Source of the DNA: Symsagittifera roscoffensis
Lineage: Eukaryota > Xenacoelomorpha > Acoela > Convolutidae
Reading direction: 5' to 3'
Length of the DNA: 64,000 bases
Assembly: GCF_963678635.1 (NCBI RefSeq)
Contig: NC_087065.1
Coordinates: forward strand, 73,231,345 to 73,295,344
Shown: positions 11,236 to 23,063 of the stretch, piece after piece
How positions within the stretch are numbered: position 1 is the stretch's first letter
Layout: every line of letters begins with the position of its first letter
The notes under the pieces: generated by a model
Seen by the model: only the letters and a program-made list of their open reading frames with translations
Database searches by the model: none
Told to the model about the DNA's origin: nothing
Position numbers and translations under genes: made by a program

Positions 11236-12425
11236 CACAAGCATAATTTTTGTTATAGTATGAACTATCTGTTTTTTCCAACCTAATTCGCAAATATTGT
11301 TGAGACGCAAATAATGTTGAAATAAAATGTGTGCGTTTTGATAGTGTTTATTTTGATCAATAATCAGCTATTAAGTACAGCCAACGCTAAGGATTTTAAG
11401 ACCGACTATTATTGTTCCGGCTTTCGTAACGGAATATTTGGGTGGGTTTTTTTTGACAAATTTCGACTTTCTAACTAATTATTTTTTATCATTCAAAAGC
11501 TATTGTTGTCCTGAGTTTAAAATTGAAAAAAAAATTCACCTGTGATGAATTTTCGTAAATTTATGGGGGGTTTAATAATATCGATTTTGGTCAATTTGGG
11601 AAAATTAATTCGCGATATATTTCGGGCTATTAACGCGTAAGCGGAGATTTAATCCGTCTCAGACATCGTTCCATAATTGATTTGGGCTCTTTTTCCTCCG
11701 CCACCTGCAAATTTTTACAAGTAAATTTGTTGACCAAATTGTCCGATTGTTATGAAAGTTTATATACAGACTAATAAGGCCACGACAAACATGTTTGGTT
11801 TTTATAATCAACGTCATAAAACCACTCGTTCCACTAAAAAATTGAAGCTCGTATGAGGTGGGTAGAAAAGGAAAAAGAGCCTTGTTTTGTTACTAGGAGC
11901 GACATTTATCATTTTGTTCTTTATATAGCGTGTGGAGGGATGATTTTCACAGAAATCTCCTTTAAAAAAAATTCATTTTATTTTAATTAACATTCAATTT
12001 TTTCATGTTATTACTGCTCCATAGACCTTAAAAGGCAATCAGAACATTCAGGGCTTTGCCCTGATACGAGCAGTTTTGTATTACTAATAGTTCTTCAGCT
12101 TCAAGGTATCATGGATCTGTAGCGTAGAGGTAGGGAGCAGACCCGCCAAAAAGTAAGGGTCGAACCTGGGCAGGATCGGATGTTTTTAAAGAACTTTTTG
12201 GTATACTAGCTAAAATGCGTCCGCTCTATAATTTGAGGCATGTGCAACTGGTAAATTTCTTTCTTTTCAAAATGACTGATACTGCTAAGGCGTCGTAATT
12301 GGCTCGCGTCCCTTAAGAAATTTTGTAGACTCAAAGATTTACTCATTCATTCAGTTTTTCCCAGCAGGGTTATCGGTCATATTTTTGCTTGTGTATGCCA
12401 AGTCCAACTTCGCCTCTGTGTCAAA
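11236..12425 (+). mobile_element. F2 composite SINE-like element, interrupted by a MITE
   Basis: Outer parts match 22050-22600 and 39795-40165. The head is GTTATAGTATGAACTATC, then CCAACCTAATTCGCAAAT and CAGCTATTAAGTACAGCCAA. The pol III-like core is TAGCGTAGAGGTAGGGA with B box GGGTCGAACCTGG (12120-12175), and the tail is CAACTTCGCCTCTGTG. Between ~11412 and ~12076 an unrelated element is inserted; removing it restores the order seen in the other copies. Confidence 0.65.
11413..12046. mobile_element. MITE nested in the F2 element
   Basis: Begins TGTTCCGGCTTTCG and ends GGCAATCAGAACA, giving short inverted ends TGTTCYGRYT. A related copy lies at 55557-56047, sharing AACGGAATATTTG, GGGATGATTTTCA and TTATTACTGCTCCAT. 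Non-coding. Flanking F2 sequence shows the insertion point. The exact right edge could extend to ~12076. Confidence 0.6.
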
Positions 12426-13140
12426 ACAGTGCCAATCATAAATTATTGTAATTTCAAAGAGCTTTGAGGCCATTGGTTTCTTTGAAATTCGACAGGTTTA
12501 AAAAAACAAGTCGGAGTTTTTTCTGTTTACTTGCTGCGTTCATTGACTCTCCCAACTTTCTGTTGACTATAATCTATTAACTGAAATTGTGGCACGGATT
12601 GCAATTGTTTTATTGATATTCCCGCGCTGAGTATCATTTCGTTTCGTAGGATAAATTGTAATCGAAATAAATACCGTGAAACCTTCACCTTAGTTGTTAT
12701 TGATTTCAGGATAGTTCCTCCCAAAACGAGAATTGTAAGCAATGAAATCCGCTCTGGTTTTTTTCCAAGAGTTATGAACATAGTGAATCCTTTTATCTAG
12801 ATTTTGGTGGTTTTTCTTAAGTTAGTTCGTTTACACTATCACAACCTCTACTATCGAATCGAACAGCAAAATTATAAAGGTCACGAAAACTGTGATCGGC
12901 TTCTATTTCGAAATTGGATTTTAGTTTGCAGATTTCCTAGCGTACTTAAAAATTTTCCTTTTGATCCGGTTTTCTCAATTTGGGTCAATTTTATCAAAAA
13001 AGTGTCAGTCATAAATCGTTCTTGAAAGTCGAGCCTTATAACCATATATTTTCTTCTTTGTATTTCGAAAGTTGATTTTTTCTCTTAAAAACACTAATAT
13101 ATATTTTTGTTTCCTTGCGTTCATGGACTTTTTACCAACT
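12400..13140 (+). repeat. R2 family repeats (two overlapping partial copies)
   Basis: Shows the landmarks GTGCCAATCATAAATTATTG, AAAAACAAGTCGGAGTTTTT, then a second head GAACATAGTGAATCCTTTTA, GGTCACGAAAACTGTGATCG, TTGATCCGGTTTTCTCAATT and GTCAGTCATAAATCGTTCTT. Open frames here are short and accidental. Confidence 0.5.
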
Positions 13141-13159
13141 GTCTTGAATTTTGCGCACT

Positions 13160-14100
13160 CGTCTCCTATTTTTGTTGCCATAATAGCTAGTTTTTAAGCC
13201 AAGCATCAGATTTTTGTAGGTTTTGGGATGGGAGGGTGGTGTAAAGAGCATGATCAGCGGCATACTGTTTGTTCATTGATTTTTAGACGACTCAGTATTT
13301 TTCAATTTGGAGCTGCAGCCTCGTTGATTTGAATTCTAGATTTTTTTGTTTGATACTAATACTGATATCAACTAGTGATCTCGGTCTGTGCTAAATAAGG
13401 TTGAACACGGCAGTAGGCTAATTGTAACAATAAAAAAGACGCAGAATTGGCTGTCACCAGGGCGACATAATTGTTTCACAAGCAGTTTTGTACTACTCAC
13501 ATGTTTTCTCATTAGACAGGACAGCAAGTCTTGCTTCGAATGCTTTCTTCATAGCCTAGCATTTCTAAAACTGTTTTCAATGTTTTTGACTCGACTTTTT
13601 ATCAAACTTAAATTTTATTGTTCTTAGCCAGAAAAGAGTTTCGACTAGAATAGAGATCAGGTTTTCGGATTGATGTCGAGCTTATTAAAGTATGCTGATA
13701 TTTTTCATATATTTGTCGTGTGGTTTGCCCAGAAAAAAATCCTCTACTGCATGAATATTTAATACCTAATTTTAAATTATAATTTGCTTGTCATTGTCAA
13801 ATATGAATTGAGACAAGAATATAGATCATTAATTCGTATTCGCGCGCGTTAATTCGTATTCGCAAATGCCGACTGCCGACATAAGCCCATTGAATTTGTG
13901 TTTTTTCCATTGCCAAACGACAAATTTTGACTTGAATGTCGACTGCTGGAAGCAGCGCTTTAGGAAGACCGGCAACTGTCTTTATCACTATCATCGAACT
14001 TGTCCGATAATCGGCAGAACAATTAGTAAAAAAAATTCTTGAAACTGTCAATTTATTTACTCGCTTGTGGGGTTTCATCGGACCATTGCTAAATTGATAA
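13160..14100. other. Gene-free stretch
   Basis: No gene recognised. A short direct repeat, GTTAATTCGTATTCGC, occurs at ~13835 and ~13848. An open - strand frame at 13797-14183 overlaps the SINE and is not conserved-looking. Confidence 0.3.
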
Positions 14101-14113
14101 TGTCTATGAGACA

Positions 14114-14316
14114 TATGAGAGCAGCCGTGGTCGAGTGTGTTAGGCACATGTCTCCCAACACGAGGGTCTTGCGTTCGAATCACGCTTTGGTTACGGCTGG
14201 AGGGGTCCCAGTGTCATCTGCCCCCTGAAGGTGGGACCGGCTGCGGCAAAATGGATGACATCTCCCCCTCCCCCACGGTTGGTCCTGCTCTGAGCAGGCC
14301 GGGGGCTAATAAAAAA
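14114..14316 (+). mobile_element. tRNA-derived SINE with 9 bp target-site duplication
   Basis: The head GCAGCCGTGGTCGAGTGTG (A box) and GCGTTCGAATCACG (B box) is followed by a GC-richer body and a CTAATAAAAAAA tail. ATGAGACAT flanks both sides (14105-14113 and 14317-14325), the signature of LINE-mediated insertion. Its GC content contrasts with the AT-rich surroundings. Confidence 0.75.
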
Positions 14317-14339
14317 ATGAGACATGACATATAACCAAC

Positions 14340-15500
14340 ATACATAACCTTTTAGTTTACGAGGCAATTTTCGAGATTTTTCAAAAATTTCTAGAAAATT
14401 TATCAATTTCTCAATTTTCGAAAATCTCACCCTGTAATTGGGTGCTGTCAGGGTACTCTCAGGTGTTGCGAATCTTGCCTCCAATTCTCACTTCCCAAAT
14501 CCTTGTTGTTTTTGAGATATGCCGTTTTTTCATGATTTTTTAAAAAAAAAATTTCAAAAACTTAATTTTAAAAAGTTTCCAAAACGTTGAAGATCTCAAT
14601 CCTGTAATTGGAATCTGTGAGGGTACTCTCAGGGGGTTGCAAATCTTGCCTCTGAATTCGGTTGCTTATATTCTTGTAGTTTTCGAGATATGACGTTTTT
14701 TTAAGTTTTTTTTAAAGTTCTTAAATTAAAACTTAATTATAAACAGTTTCACAAAACTTGAAGTTTTCATCTCTGTAATGACGCTCTGTCAGGGTACTCT
14801 CAGGAGTTGCGAGTTTTGCCTCTAAATTTGACTGCTCAAATCTTTGTAGTTTTCCAGATATGACGTTTTTTGTGATTTTTTCGAAAAAATTTTCATGAAA
14901 ATTAAATTAATTTTTTTTCAAAGTTCGAATTTCCTAACCTGAAGTTGGGGGGCTATCAGAGTAATCTAAGGGTTGCAAATTTGACCTCCAATTAAGAATG
15001 CCCAAATCATTTTTGTTTAAGAGATACGACGATTTTTGTTATTTTTTTTGGAAAATTTCAGAAAACTCAAATTACCAAATAATTCGTTAAAGTGAAATTC
15101 CCAACCCTGTAGTTGTGTACTTTCTAAGATTGCGAATATTTCCATCAAAAAGACTGCTCAGATTTTTGTAGTTTTCGAGATTTGAATACCTTTTTTTTAG
15201 AAAACTTAAGGTGAAGTTTCTCAAAATTTGGATTTCCCAACATTGTAGTTGGGTACTGTAGAGTACTCTCAGGAGTTGCAAATCCTACGTCCAAATGCAA
15301 CTGCTCAATTGCTTTCAGTTTCCCAGATCTGACGTTTCTAAGTTCATTTTAAATTTTTCGAAGAACTCATATAAAACTTCACAAAATTTTATGGTTCAAA
15401 ATTTGTATAAAAAACTTGAATAAAAAACTTTGCAAAATTTGTTATTACGAACCCTGTAATTGGGTGCTGTCAGAGTACACTCAAAGAATAGTTTTTTGAG
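14340..15500 (+). repeat. Degenerate ~170 bp tandem satellite, about seven monomers
   Basis: The phrase CTGTAATTGGGTGCTGTCAG followed by GGTACTCTCAGG and TTGCRAATCTTGCCTC recurs at about 14451, 14621, 14792, 14961, ~15130 (shortened), 15261 and 15473. Between phrases comes a TTTTTCGAGATATGACGTTTT motif and an A/T-rich spacer. Monomers are strongly diverged, so the array is old. Confidence 0.75.
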
Positions 15501-15689
15501 TTGTTGAAAATTCGAAGCACCGGAGGTGCGTTACACGCTCGTACCCCATTAATTTAATCTGAGGTGTAAAAGAAAAGTGGTTAAATCGATTGATATAACA
15601 AAAAATTGAATGAACAAAAAAAAGTACAGCGATTTCAATCGCAAATGTCAAACCTTATCAAGATCATCACATTATAACATGGCCCTAGG

Positions 15690-17520
15690 TGATGTTCGAA
15701 TCGCCTATGTCCCAATTTATGGTTACCATGGTCCAATTGTCAAGGCAGCAGTCAACAATATTTGCGTTTCAGCAATTTATGTAATGGTTTTCGGTTCAAC
15801 AAGAGGTAATGGTTGATAACGCTATCAGGGTCAACAATGGTTGCTTTTTCGGGTCAACAATATGTATAATGGTTGACTACACCATCATGCGTCGGTCCAA
15901 GATTTTGACCGGGTCAACAATATGTATAATGGCTGCTAACCTTATCAGGCAGCGGATTTTCAGAACAACCATATGTATAATGTTAGATAACTTTATCAGG
16001 CAGCGGGTTTGCGAGTCAACAATATCCAGAATGGTTGCTTTTTCGGGTAAAAAAAACTATAATCGTTGATGACACTATCAAGGAGCGGGTTTGCGAGTCA
16101 TCAATTTGTTTGCTGGTCAACAATCTGTTTTAGGGTCCACAATATGTATAATGGTTGATAACACTATCAGGCAGTCGGTTTTCGGGTCAACAATGTATAT
16201 TGATTGATAACACTTTCAAGCAGCGGGTTTTCGGGTCAACTATGTATAATGGTTGATAACACTATCAGGCAGCGGGTTTGCGAGTCATCAATTTGTTTGC
16301 TGGTCAACAATCTGTTTTAGGGTCCACAATATGTATAATGGTTGATAACACTATCAGGCAGTCGGTTTTCGGGTCAACAATGTATATTGATTGATAACAC
16401 TTTCAGGCAGCGGGTTTTCGGGTCAACAATGTATAATGGTTGATAACACTATCAGGCAGCGGTTTTGCGAGTCATCAATTTGTTTGCTGGTCAACAATCT
16501 GTTTTAGGGTCCACAATATGTATAATGGTTGATAACACTATCAGGCAGTCGGTTTTTGGGTCAACAATGTATATTGATTGATAACACTTTCAGGCAGCGG
16601 GTTTTCGGGTCAACAATGTATAATGGTTGATAACACTATCAGGCAGCGGTTTTGCGGGTCAACAAAATGTTAACTGGTTGACAGCACTATCAGACAGCGA
16701 GTTTGCAAGTCAAGAATGTCCAAAATTGTTGATAATACCATCAAGCAACACCATCTGCCATCAGGCATCGGTGAAAAATTTTGATCGGGTCAATAATATG
16801 TATAATGGCTGATAACCTTATCAGGCAGTCGGTTTTCGGGTCAACAATGTATATTGATTGATAACACTTTCAGGCAGCGGGTTTTCGGGTCAACAATGTA
16901 TAATGGTTGATAACACTATCAGGCAGCGGTTTTGCGAGTCATCAATTTGTTTGCTGGTCAACAATCTGTTTTAGGGTCCACAATATGTATAATGGTTGAT
17001 AACACTATCAGGCAGTCGGTTTTCGGGTCAACAATGTATATTGATTGATAACACTTTCAGGCAGCGGGTTTTCGGGTCAACAATGTATAATGGTTGATAA
17101 CACTATCAGGCAGCGGTTTTGCGGGTCAACAAAATGTTAACTGGTTGACAGCACTATCAGACAGCGAGTTTGCAAGTCAACAATGTCCAAAATTGTTGAT
17201 AATACCATCAAGCAACACCATCTGCCATCAGGCATCGGTGAAAAATTTTGATCGGTTCAATAATATGTATAATGGCTGATAACCTTATCAGGCAGCGGAT
17301 TTTCAGAACAGCCATATGTATAATGTTTGATAAATTTATCAGGCAGCGGGTTTGCGGATCAAAATTATCCGGAATGATGGCTTTTTTGGGTCAAAAATAT
17401 GTATTATGGATGACCGCGGGTTTCTGGGTCAATACTTTTCTAATGGTTGCTAACACTATCAGGCAGCGTTTTGGCGGATCAACAGTGTTCCTAATGAGTG
17501 CTAACACCATCAGGCATATA
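15690..17520 (+). repeat. ~47 bp minisatellite with higher-order structure
   Basis: The basic unit contains GGTCAACAATGTATAATGG, TTGATAACACTATCAGGCAG and CGGGTTTTCG. Variants carrying TCATCAATTTGTTTGCTGG recur at 16091, 16278 and 16465, exactly 187 bp apart (four units). A block of 467 bp (ten units) is repeated at 16465 and 16932. Open frames here arise only from the repeat period. Confidence 0.93.
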
Positions 17521-17529
17521 ACACAAGGC

Positions 17530-18830
17530 AAAAAAGTTTGTGGTTCCAGATGTTTCTGAGATACTTTTCTAGAACAAAGTTATTTTTGATTACGTTGACG
17601 TTGTTGTTTTTGTTAGTTGTTGTTTTTTGTTTCCGTTTTTTTCAAATTCATTGTTCCGACCTTAAAAATGTGGAGGAACTTGGTATTCGCGTGTTTTAGT
17701 TTTTTTTTAAATCTTATTTCTTATTGTTCTGCAAAATCAGGTACCACAGATTATGATCGGGTTGAATGAAATATCATATGAAAGCCCTTTCAGTCTTGGT
17801 TCGAACCTTTCTTAAAAATTCAAAAATATTTTTTCTTGTCGAGAGAAACCGGTATGAAATTTTTGATTTTTCGTCTATTTTCGAGGAGTAAAGCGATCGA
17901 GTAGGTTTTGTTATATATGAAAATTAGAAATTTAGGCTAAACAACCTGATTTTACTACAATGAAGCTTCGTTTAGCTCTTCTCTGCAAAAAAAAAAACAT
18001 TTTTCAAAAAAAAATTTAAAAAATATAATTAAAGTTTTCCGTGCAAAAAATTGGAAAAAAAATCGAAAAGTTTTCTAATTTTATATTTACTTTTTGAAGA
18101 CAATTTGATTCGTTTATGCCTAATTCACTAATTTTCTATGCGTTCGTATAGCTGGATTTTCACACGACGTACGAAAAGGACACTAATTTAAAGAAAAAAA
18201 AGTTTTTTTTTTCCTGAAAATATGTTCGGAACATTCTGTGCCATTTGGTTGAGCTCTAATTCTATTTGGGCTATCCATTTAAGAAAGCGTAAATGGCTTG
18301 AAAATACACGTAGGACTTATTTCCCAGCGGAATACAATTTTTATGTATTGAACCAATTTTCCCGATTTCAGTTAAATTTATCGAAAACATGTCAAGCATA
18401 ATTTGTTCTCGAAGTTCAAAGAGCTTTAGGGCCAAATATTTTTTTCTTCAAAAGTAGAAGTTGGCTATGCTCCGCTTTGCCTCTAAAAAAAAATTAGTTG
18501 GTTTTAATAGCTCAAACTAAAAGCCCATTAATTTACACGAACGAACTGGTTCTTTTACTGAACCAAATTGACCGGGAAGTTTTCAGGTTTATTCATATCA
18601 AAGAAATTTTAGTTCCGTTTCAAATTGAATGAAAAAGTTGAATAAAAGTTTCCGAGAGTCAAGTAACAGCGATGATATTATGATTTTTATTTTTTTTTTG
18701 CAATACTACACAACGAGAAAGTCATTCATTTAAAGAGCGTGAAATAAAAAAATTATGCAGCAATTACGATTTCATAATCTATTTTTTTTCCATGACGTAT
18801 CAATTTTTTTCCCGGCATGACGTATCAATT
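17530..18830. other. Gene-free stretch
   Basis: No gene recognised. Contains a partial R2 repeat around 18280-18480 (GTCAAGCATAATTTGTTCTC, TTCAAAGAGCTTTAGGGCC) ending in a CTCCGCTTTGCCTCT tail. A 15-base direct repeat, CATGACGTATCAATT, occurs at 18791 and ~18816. Confidence 0.35.
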
Positions 18831-18833
18831 GTT

Positions 18834-19156
18834 AGGGTATTCCCCATTATAGCCCCCCCCCCCCCAGCGTAGCAATAAAAATGATACCACTTTATGGTGC
18901 TAGGTGAATAAGAAGGCAGCGACATGGAGACGACATGACATTAATACGACAAATGAGCGGTAAACCTATAAAAATCGGTTCGAATTTAAACGGCCAAGAA
19001 ATTTGTGTAGTGTCATTTTGAAGTCCCATCAAAAAATGTTGTCGTGTTAACAACTGTGGTTTATTTGCTGTGCACCACTCTTCATACAGCGATTTTTTAA
19101 AAAAATTTTGGGGGTCTATAATTTACAGAAGGGGAAGGCTATAATGGTAAAGACCC
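18834..19156. mobile_element. MITE with inverted ends and 7 bp target duplication, upstream of NXT
   Basis: The left end GGGTATTCCCCATTATAGCC mirrors the right end GGCTATAATGGTAAAGACCC. AATTGTT flanks both sides (18827-18833 and 19157-19163). A poly-C run follows the left end. The element ends ~105 bp before the NXT start codon, so it may supply part of that gene's promoter or 5' UTR. Confidence 0.7.
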
Positions 19157-19260
19157 AATTGTTGATGCTTCCTCGATTATCTTCAACATATGCAACTTTT
19201 TCTGACATACCCTGTTTTATAGATGCGATTTCCAGGTATGATGCATTAAATTAAACTGCT

Positions 19261-21412
19261 ATGACGACTTCTTCGGCCGCGATCACAATAGCTGCTTCTG
19301 CGGCAGACGAGGCGGCAGAGGAGTTGAACAAATCCTACTACACTCATCTGGACTCGAAGAGACACCAGCTGCACAAGTTTTATGTCCCGGGATCTACTCT
19401 GGCATGGTGCGGCAACGAAATTACGGGCGAGTGTTATGAATATATATAGTAATAATATTATTAATAATCAGAATATTATATAATAATGTTATTATGATTA
19501 TTATTATTAAATTATTTTCAGGCTTACAATAAAAAAAAATGAGCGTCCTCAGACCATATGGTCCGTTTTCAAACCTCTCTTTTCAAACTTCAATTTATCC
19601 GACGGGTATTTTTACTTTTTGGCCCCTTTTATAGCTCTAATTGTTTTCTTTTTCTCAATAACTGTTTTTAAAATAATAAATTCAATGTTGTGTTCTATAA
19701 ATAAACTAATGATTTCTTCGGTGTTTCTTCCAAAGTTAATTTGGCTCTGTTAGCCCACGAGGGGAGGGTTCTCATGCTTGAAGGACCGAATGCTTGAAAA
19801 ATTGAGTTACAAAAATCGTAAATTTCATGATGAACGTACTGGAATTATTGGATTACGAAAAATAAATTGGAGTTGTGAGGGGGAAATTTAAATAGGAACA
19901 GCAAAAAATAATAAAACATGAAATGAAGCGAAGCGATTTGGCGATTTGTGACGATATAACCAATAAGCCCATTGAAGTGTACGTATAATGTTTTAGTATC
20001 TTTTAGGTGACGTTAATATCAGTAAATTTCTTCAAGACTTACCCGAAACAGTACATGAAGTGAAGAGTTTGCAGGCACAGCCTATTGAGGCCCAATACAG
20101 TCAGGGCAAGACTGTCATTCTCATCAGCGTGGATGGTCGAGTTTTCATCGAATATAAAAAAGGTCAGAAAGTTTTAAATTCATTACTTCAATCAGTGCAA
20201 GTTTAGACTAGTCGCGATGAAGTGTTTACCGTTGTAGTTAACAAGGGTATTGCAATCGGGTACAAGACTTTTTTTTGCCGTAAATAACGTTGCTTACAGC
20301 ACTAATTCAATCTGGACTCATATCCTGGACCCTTTGTTGGAAATCTGCAACAGACATATTTTGAACATGTTAATATTTAAAATATCCGTCCTATTCGAAA
20401 TTTGCTTTTTATATTGATTTCGGCCTGATAGGCGTCTGCTTTATAGTTTTCGTCTTTACTTTTTTCGGCTTTATAGGTTTCGGACAATATTAACGGCTTA
20501 GTGGCCTCATATTGCGTCGTTTGATGAGCGAAAAGTCTTTTTGAAAATTTTTCGGCTTAAAGAGTGTCTGCTCAGACAATTTCGGCTTTGTTACCGGTTG
20601 GTAAGTTCCTTCTCGAAAAATAAGACCGCATTTTGTCGTATGTGAAGTCAGCTTTGCTCGTCAAAAAATGTCTTAAAATTTTCTTGAATTTGATGTTTGA
20701 GCTTCATAACAAGAACAAGATTATCAGTTCATCTACTATGCGAATCATTACCACAGTCAAAAATAAGAACTTTCATCAGGTAAGAAGGTTTTTCAGGTTC
20801 GATTTTTTTTCGCAGTTAAAATTTGGATTTTTGTGAGGATTTTTGGATTTTAAAATTCTTATAATATAATGGCTTCGCTCATTCTCGTTTCTATAATGAA
20901 AATTGCGTGTATATAAATACTATATATTTTTTTAAAATTAGACTATAAAAAATGGGAGGGTAGCTTTTAATGTTTTCCGCTGATGTGATTCTTCATTAAT
21001 TTCATAGATTGACAGCTATAATGGTAATTATTGTTTCTATTCATTACACTCAATTGTTTTAGGTCGAAGAATGCACATGTTTTCACACTCTATTTTGTTG
21101 GCAGAGTATGACGGAAAGTGGAAAATTGCCAGAGAAAATTACAGGTAGACCAAAAAACATTATTATATTTAAGCTTTACTTGCTCATGCCAAAGAATCCA
21201 ATCACATGCAATCGTTCTGAGAAAACTGATTTTGGGACCCCAAAACTCTTTGCAAGTTTTTCATGTGCCTGCAGTTTGTGAATTGTCTTTAAAAGTGTGT
21301 GAAAAATAATTTATTATTAATTGTTGAATAAAATCTTCATTGCGGTGTTTGTTGTTTTAGACTCAACGAGTCAGCATACACCGAGACGATTTCATCGTTG
21401 GGTCAGAAATAA
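19261..21412 (+). CDS. NXT1: NXT1/p15-like nuclear export cofactor (NTF2-like fold)
   Basis: Four exons join in phase: 19261-19432, 20007-20162, 21063-21144 and 21361-21412, giving 153 residues (human NXT1 has 140). All introns are GT-AG; the first donor, T|GTTATG, is weak but is the only one I found that keeps frame. NXT proteins pair with NXF1/TAP to export mRNA through the nuclear pore. Matching features in order: the N-terminal helix AADEAAEELNKSYYTHLD, the STLAWCGNEITG strand-turn (residues ~45-56), ISKFLQDLPET, then VQAQP-like and VILISVDGRV strands, and the C-terminal WKIARENYR. The tail after this motif is longer than in vertebrates. A CCAG lies ~25 bases before the ATG, so a 5' UTR intron or trans-splice site is possible. 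NXT1 against NXT2 cannot be decided. Confidence 0.85.
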
Positions 21413-22045
21413 CTGCTGACCTTTTTTTCGACGAAGTTCGTAGAATTAGCAGCTGTTTGGAGTAACATATATTGTCTACTGCGCCAGAAGAAGTTGCGTA
21501 TTGGGAATTAGTTGTTGTTGTGCAAGAACTTTTTTTTATGTCAGTTTGATATGTTAGTTATTGATTTCATCAGTGTATTGTCCTGTAACAGTTTTTTCCT
21601 TAAACGTATAATTGAGTGACGTTTCTAGTCTTATAACAAGTAATCGTTTAAAAGTTGGTAAAGCTTGTTACACAAATACTTAGGGTATCGTATTAAGTAA
21701 CACGAAAATAGCTTTTTGCCAAAACTTTCATCCCAGTAGGCCGTTTTTTGCAAAAAGCCTTTGTGAGCGGACTTGAATGGCAATTTAGTCAGGTCAGCTT
21801 GAGACGATTCTGTTCAAGTGGAGTTTTGTGTATATTGTGAGAGAGGTTCATTATTTGGCATTGAAGCAATGTTGGAGTTCAGCCTTTTTTTTGTCTCCAA
21901 ACTCGAGAGACTTACATCTATTCAATGTGATTAAATGAAAAGTTTGCTATTGAAGAAGTTGCACCAAGTATCCCGCAAAGCCTCTCGATGCAACGCTTCC
22001 TCATGCTGCTCCCATTTCTTGCTCCAATTGTTTACAGTAGCGTCA
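21413..22045. other. 3' flank of NXT, no gene seen
   Basis: AT-rich, no recognised element. The open frames are short and show no family features. Confidence 0.3.
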
Positions 22046-22049
22046 GATT

Positions 22050-22600
22050 TAAAAAAGCATAGCTTGTGTTATAGTATGAACTTTCTTTTTTTTTTCCAAC
22101 CTAAGTCGCAAATATTGTTGCGATGCAATTATTGGGACAAAATGTGTTCATTTTGAAAGTGTTCAATTTGATCCAGCTATTAAGTACAGCCAATGCTAAG
22201 GATATTAACACAGACTATTATATTACAAAGAGCACTTTAGCTTCAAGGTATCATGATTCTCTAGCGTAGAGGTAGGGAATGAGACCAGCAGCAAAATAAG
22301 AGGGTTCGAACCTGGGAAGGTTTGGATGTTTTTAATGAACTTTTTCGTATACTAGTTAAAATGCGTCCACTGTATAAATTGAGGCTTTTAAGTTGGTAAA
22401 TTTCTTTTTTTTTGTAAATTGACCGATACTGCTATTGCGTCATAATTGGCTTGCGTCACTTAGCAATTATGTAGACTCATAATTGGCGTGCGTCACTGAA
22501 GAAATTTTAGAGGCACAAATTTTTACTAAATCAGTTTTTTCCAGTAGCGTTATCGGTCATTTTTTGCTTGTTTATTCGAAGTGCAAATTCGCATCTGCAG
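22050..22600 (+). mobile_element. F2 composite SINE-like element, near full length
   Basis: Uninterrupted ~550 bp copy. Head TTATAGTATGAACTTTC, CCAACCTAAGTCGCAAAT, CAGCTATTAAGTACAGCCAA, then tRNA-like core CTAGCGTAGAGGTAGGGA with B box GGTTCGAACCTGG (22260-22325), and tail ATTCGCATCTGCAGTG. Serves as the reference for the interrupted copy at 11236-12425. Confidence 0.65.
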
Positions 22601-22610
22601 TGTTTTATTA

Positions 22611-23010
22611 AGAACCTTATTTTTTCTAACCTAGGTCGCAAATATTGGTGTCATTTTTATGGCACCTTTACGCCTTTTTGATAGCTTTCGAATAGTAATA
22701 AATTAACACAAGTGATTCGTTTTAAGTTCATCAAATGAATGTTAAAAAACCTTATTTGTATTAAGCAACATAAGAAAAATATAATTTCGATTTCAGAAAT
22801 TTTCTCAATCAATATATCTCGCAAATTTTCGAAATGCATAATTTATACATAATATGGCTTTATGCTTTGAGATTTTTTAGATGCAAAGTTAGTGTTGATG
22901 CTTTCAGTTGTTTATATTTCAAATTGTGTCTATTTGTATTTGGTGCCACTTTGGCTGAATTGCCTTGGCAATTTACTACCCTATGTACACGCTTTATTCG
23001 TGACAACCCG
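22611..23010 (+). repeat. F1 family repeat, 5' part
   Basis: Matches 48120-48520: CTAACCTAGGTCGCAAATAT, then TTCATCAAATGAA, GAAATTTTCTCAATCAATAT, GAAATGCATAATTT, TGGCTTTATGCTTT and ATTTGGTGCCACTTTGGC. Non-coding. Confidence 0.5.
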
Positions 23011-23063
23011 GGTTGAGTTGAAAGGAAAAATTATCGCTAATTCAGAGATATCGCAGCGATTAC

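Noticed and set aside
15610-17559. Several open frames of 61-103 codons in the minisatellite, and the regular repeats as a possible CRISPR array
   Set aside because: The frames exist only because of the repeat period. Units are contiguous with no unique spacers, and the DNA is eukaryotic.
18849-18862. Poly-C run as a G-quadruplex site
   Set aside because: A single homopolymer run inside a MITE, without the four spaced G tracts needed.
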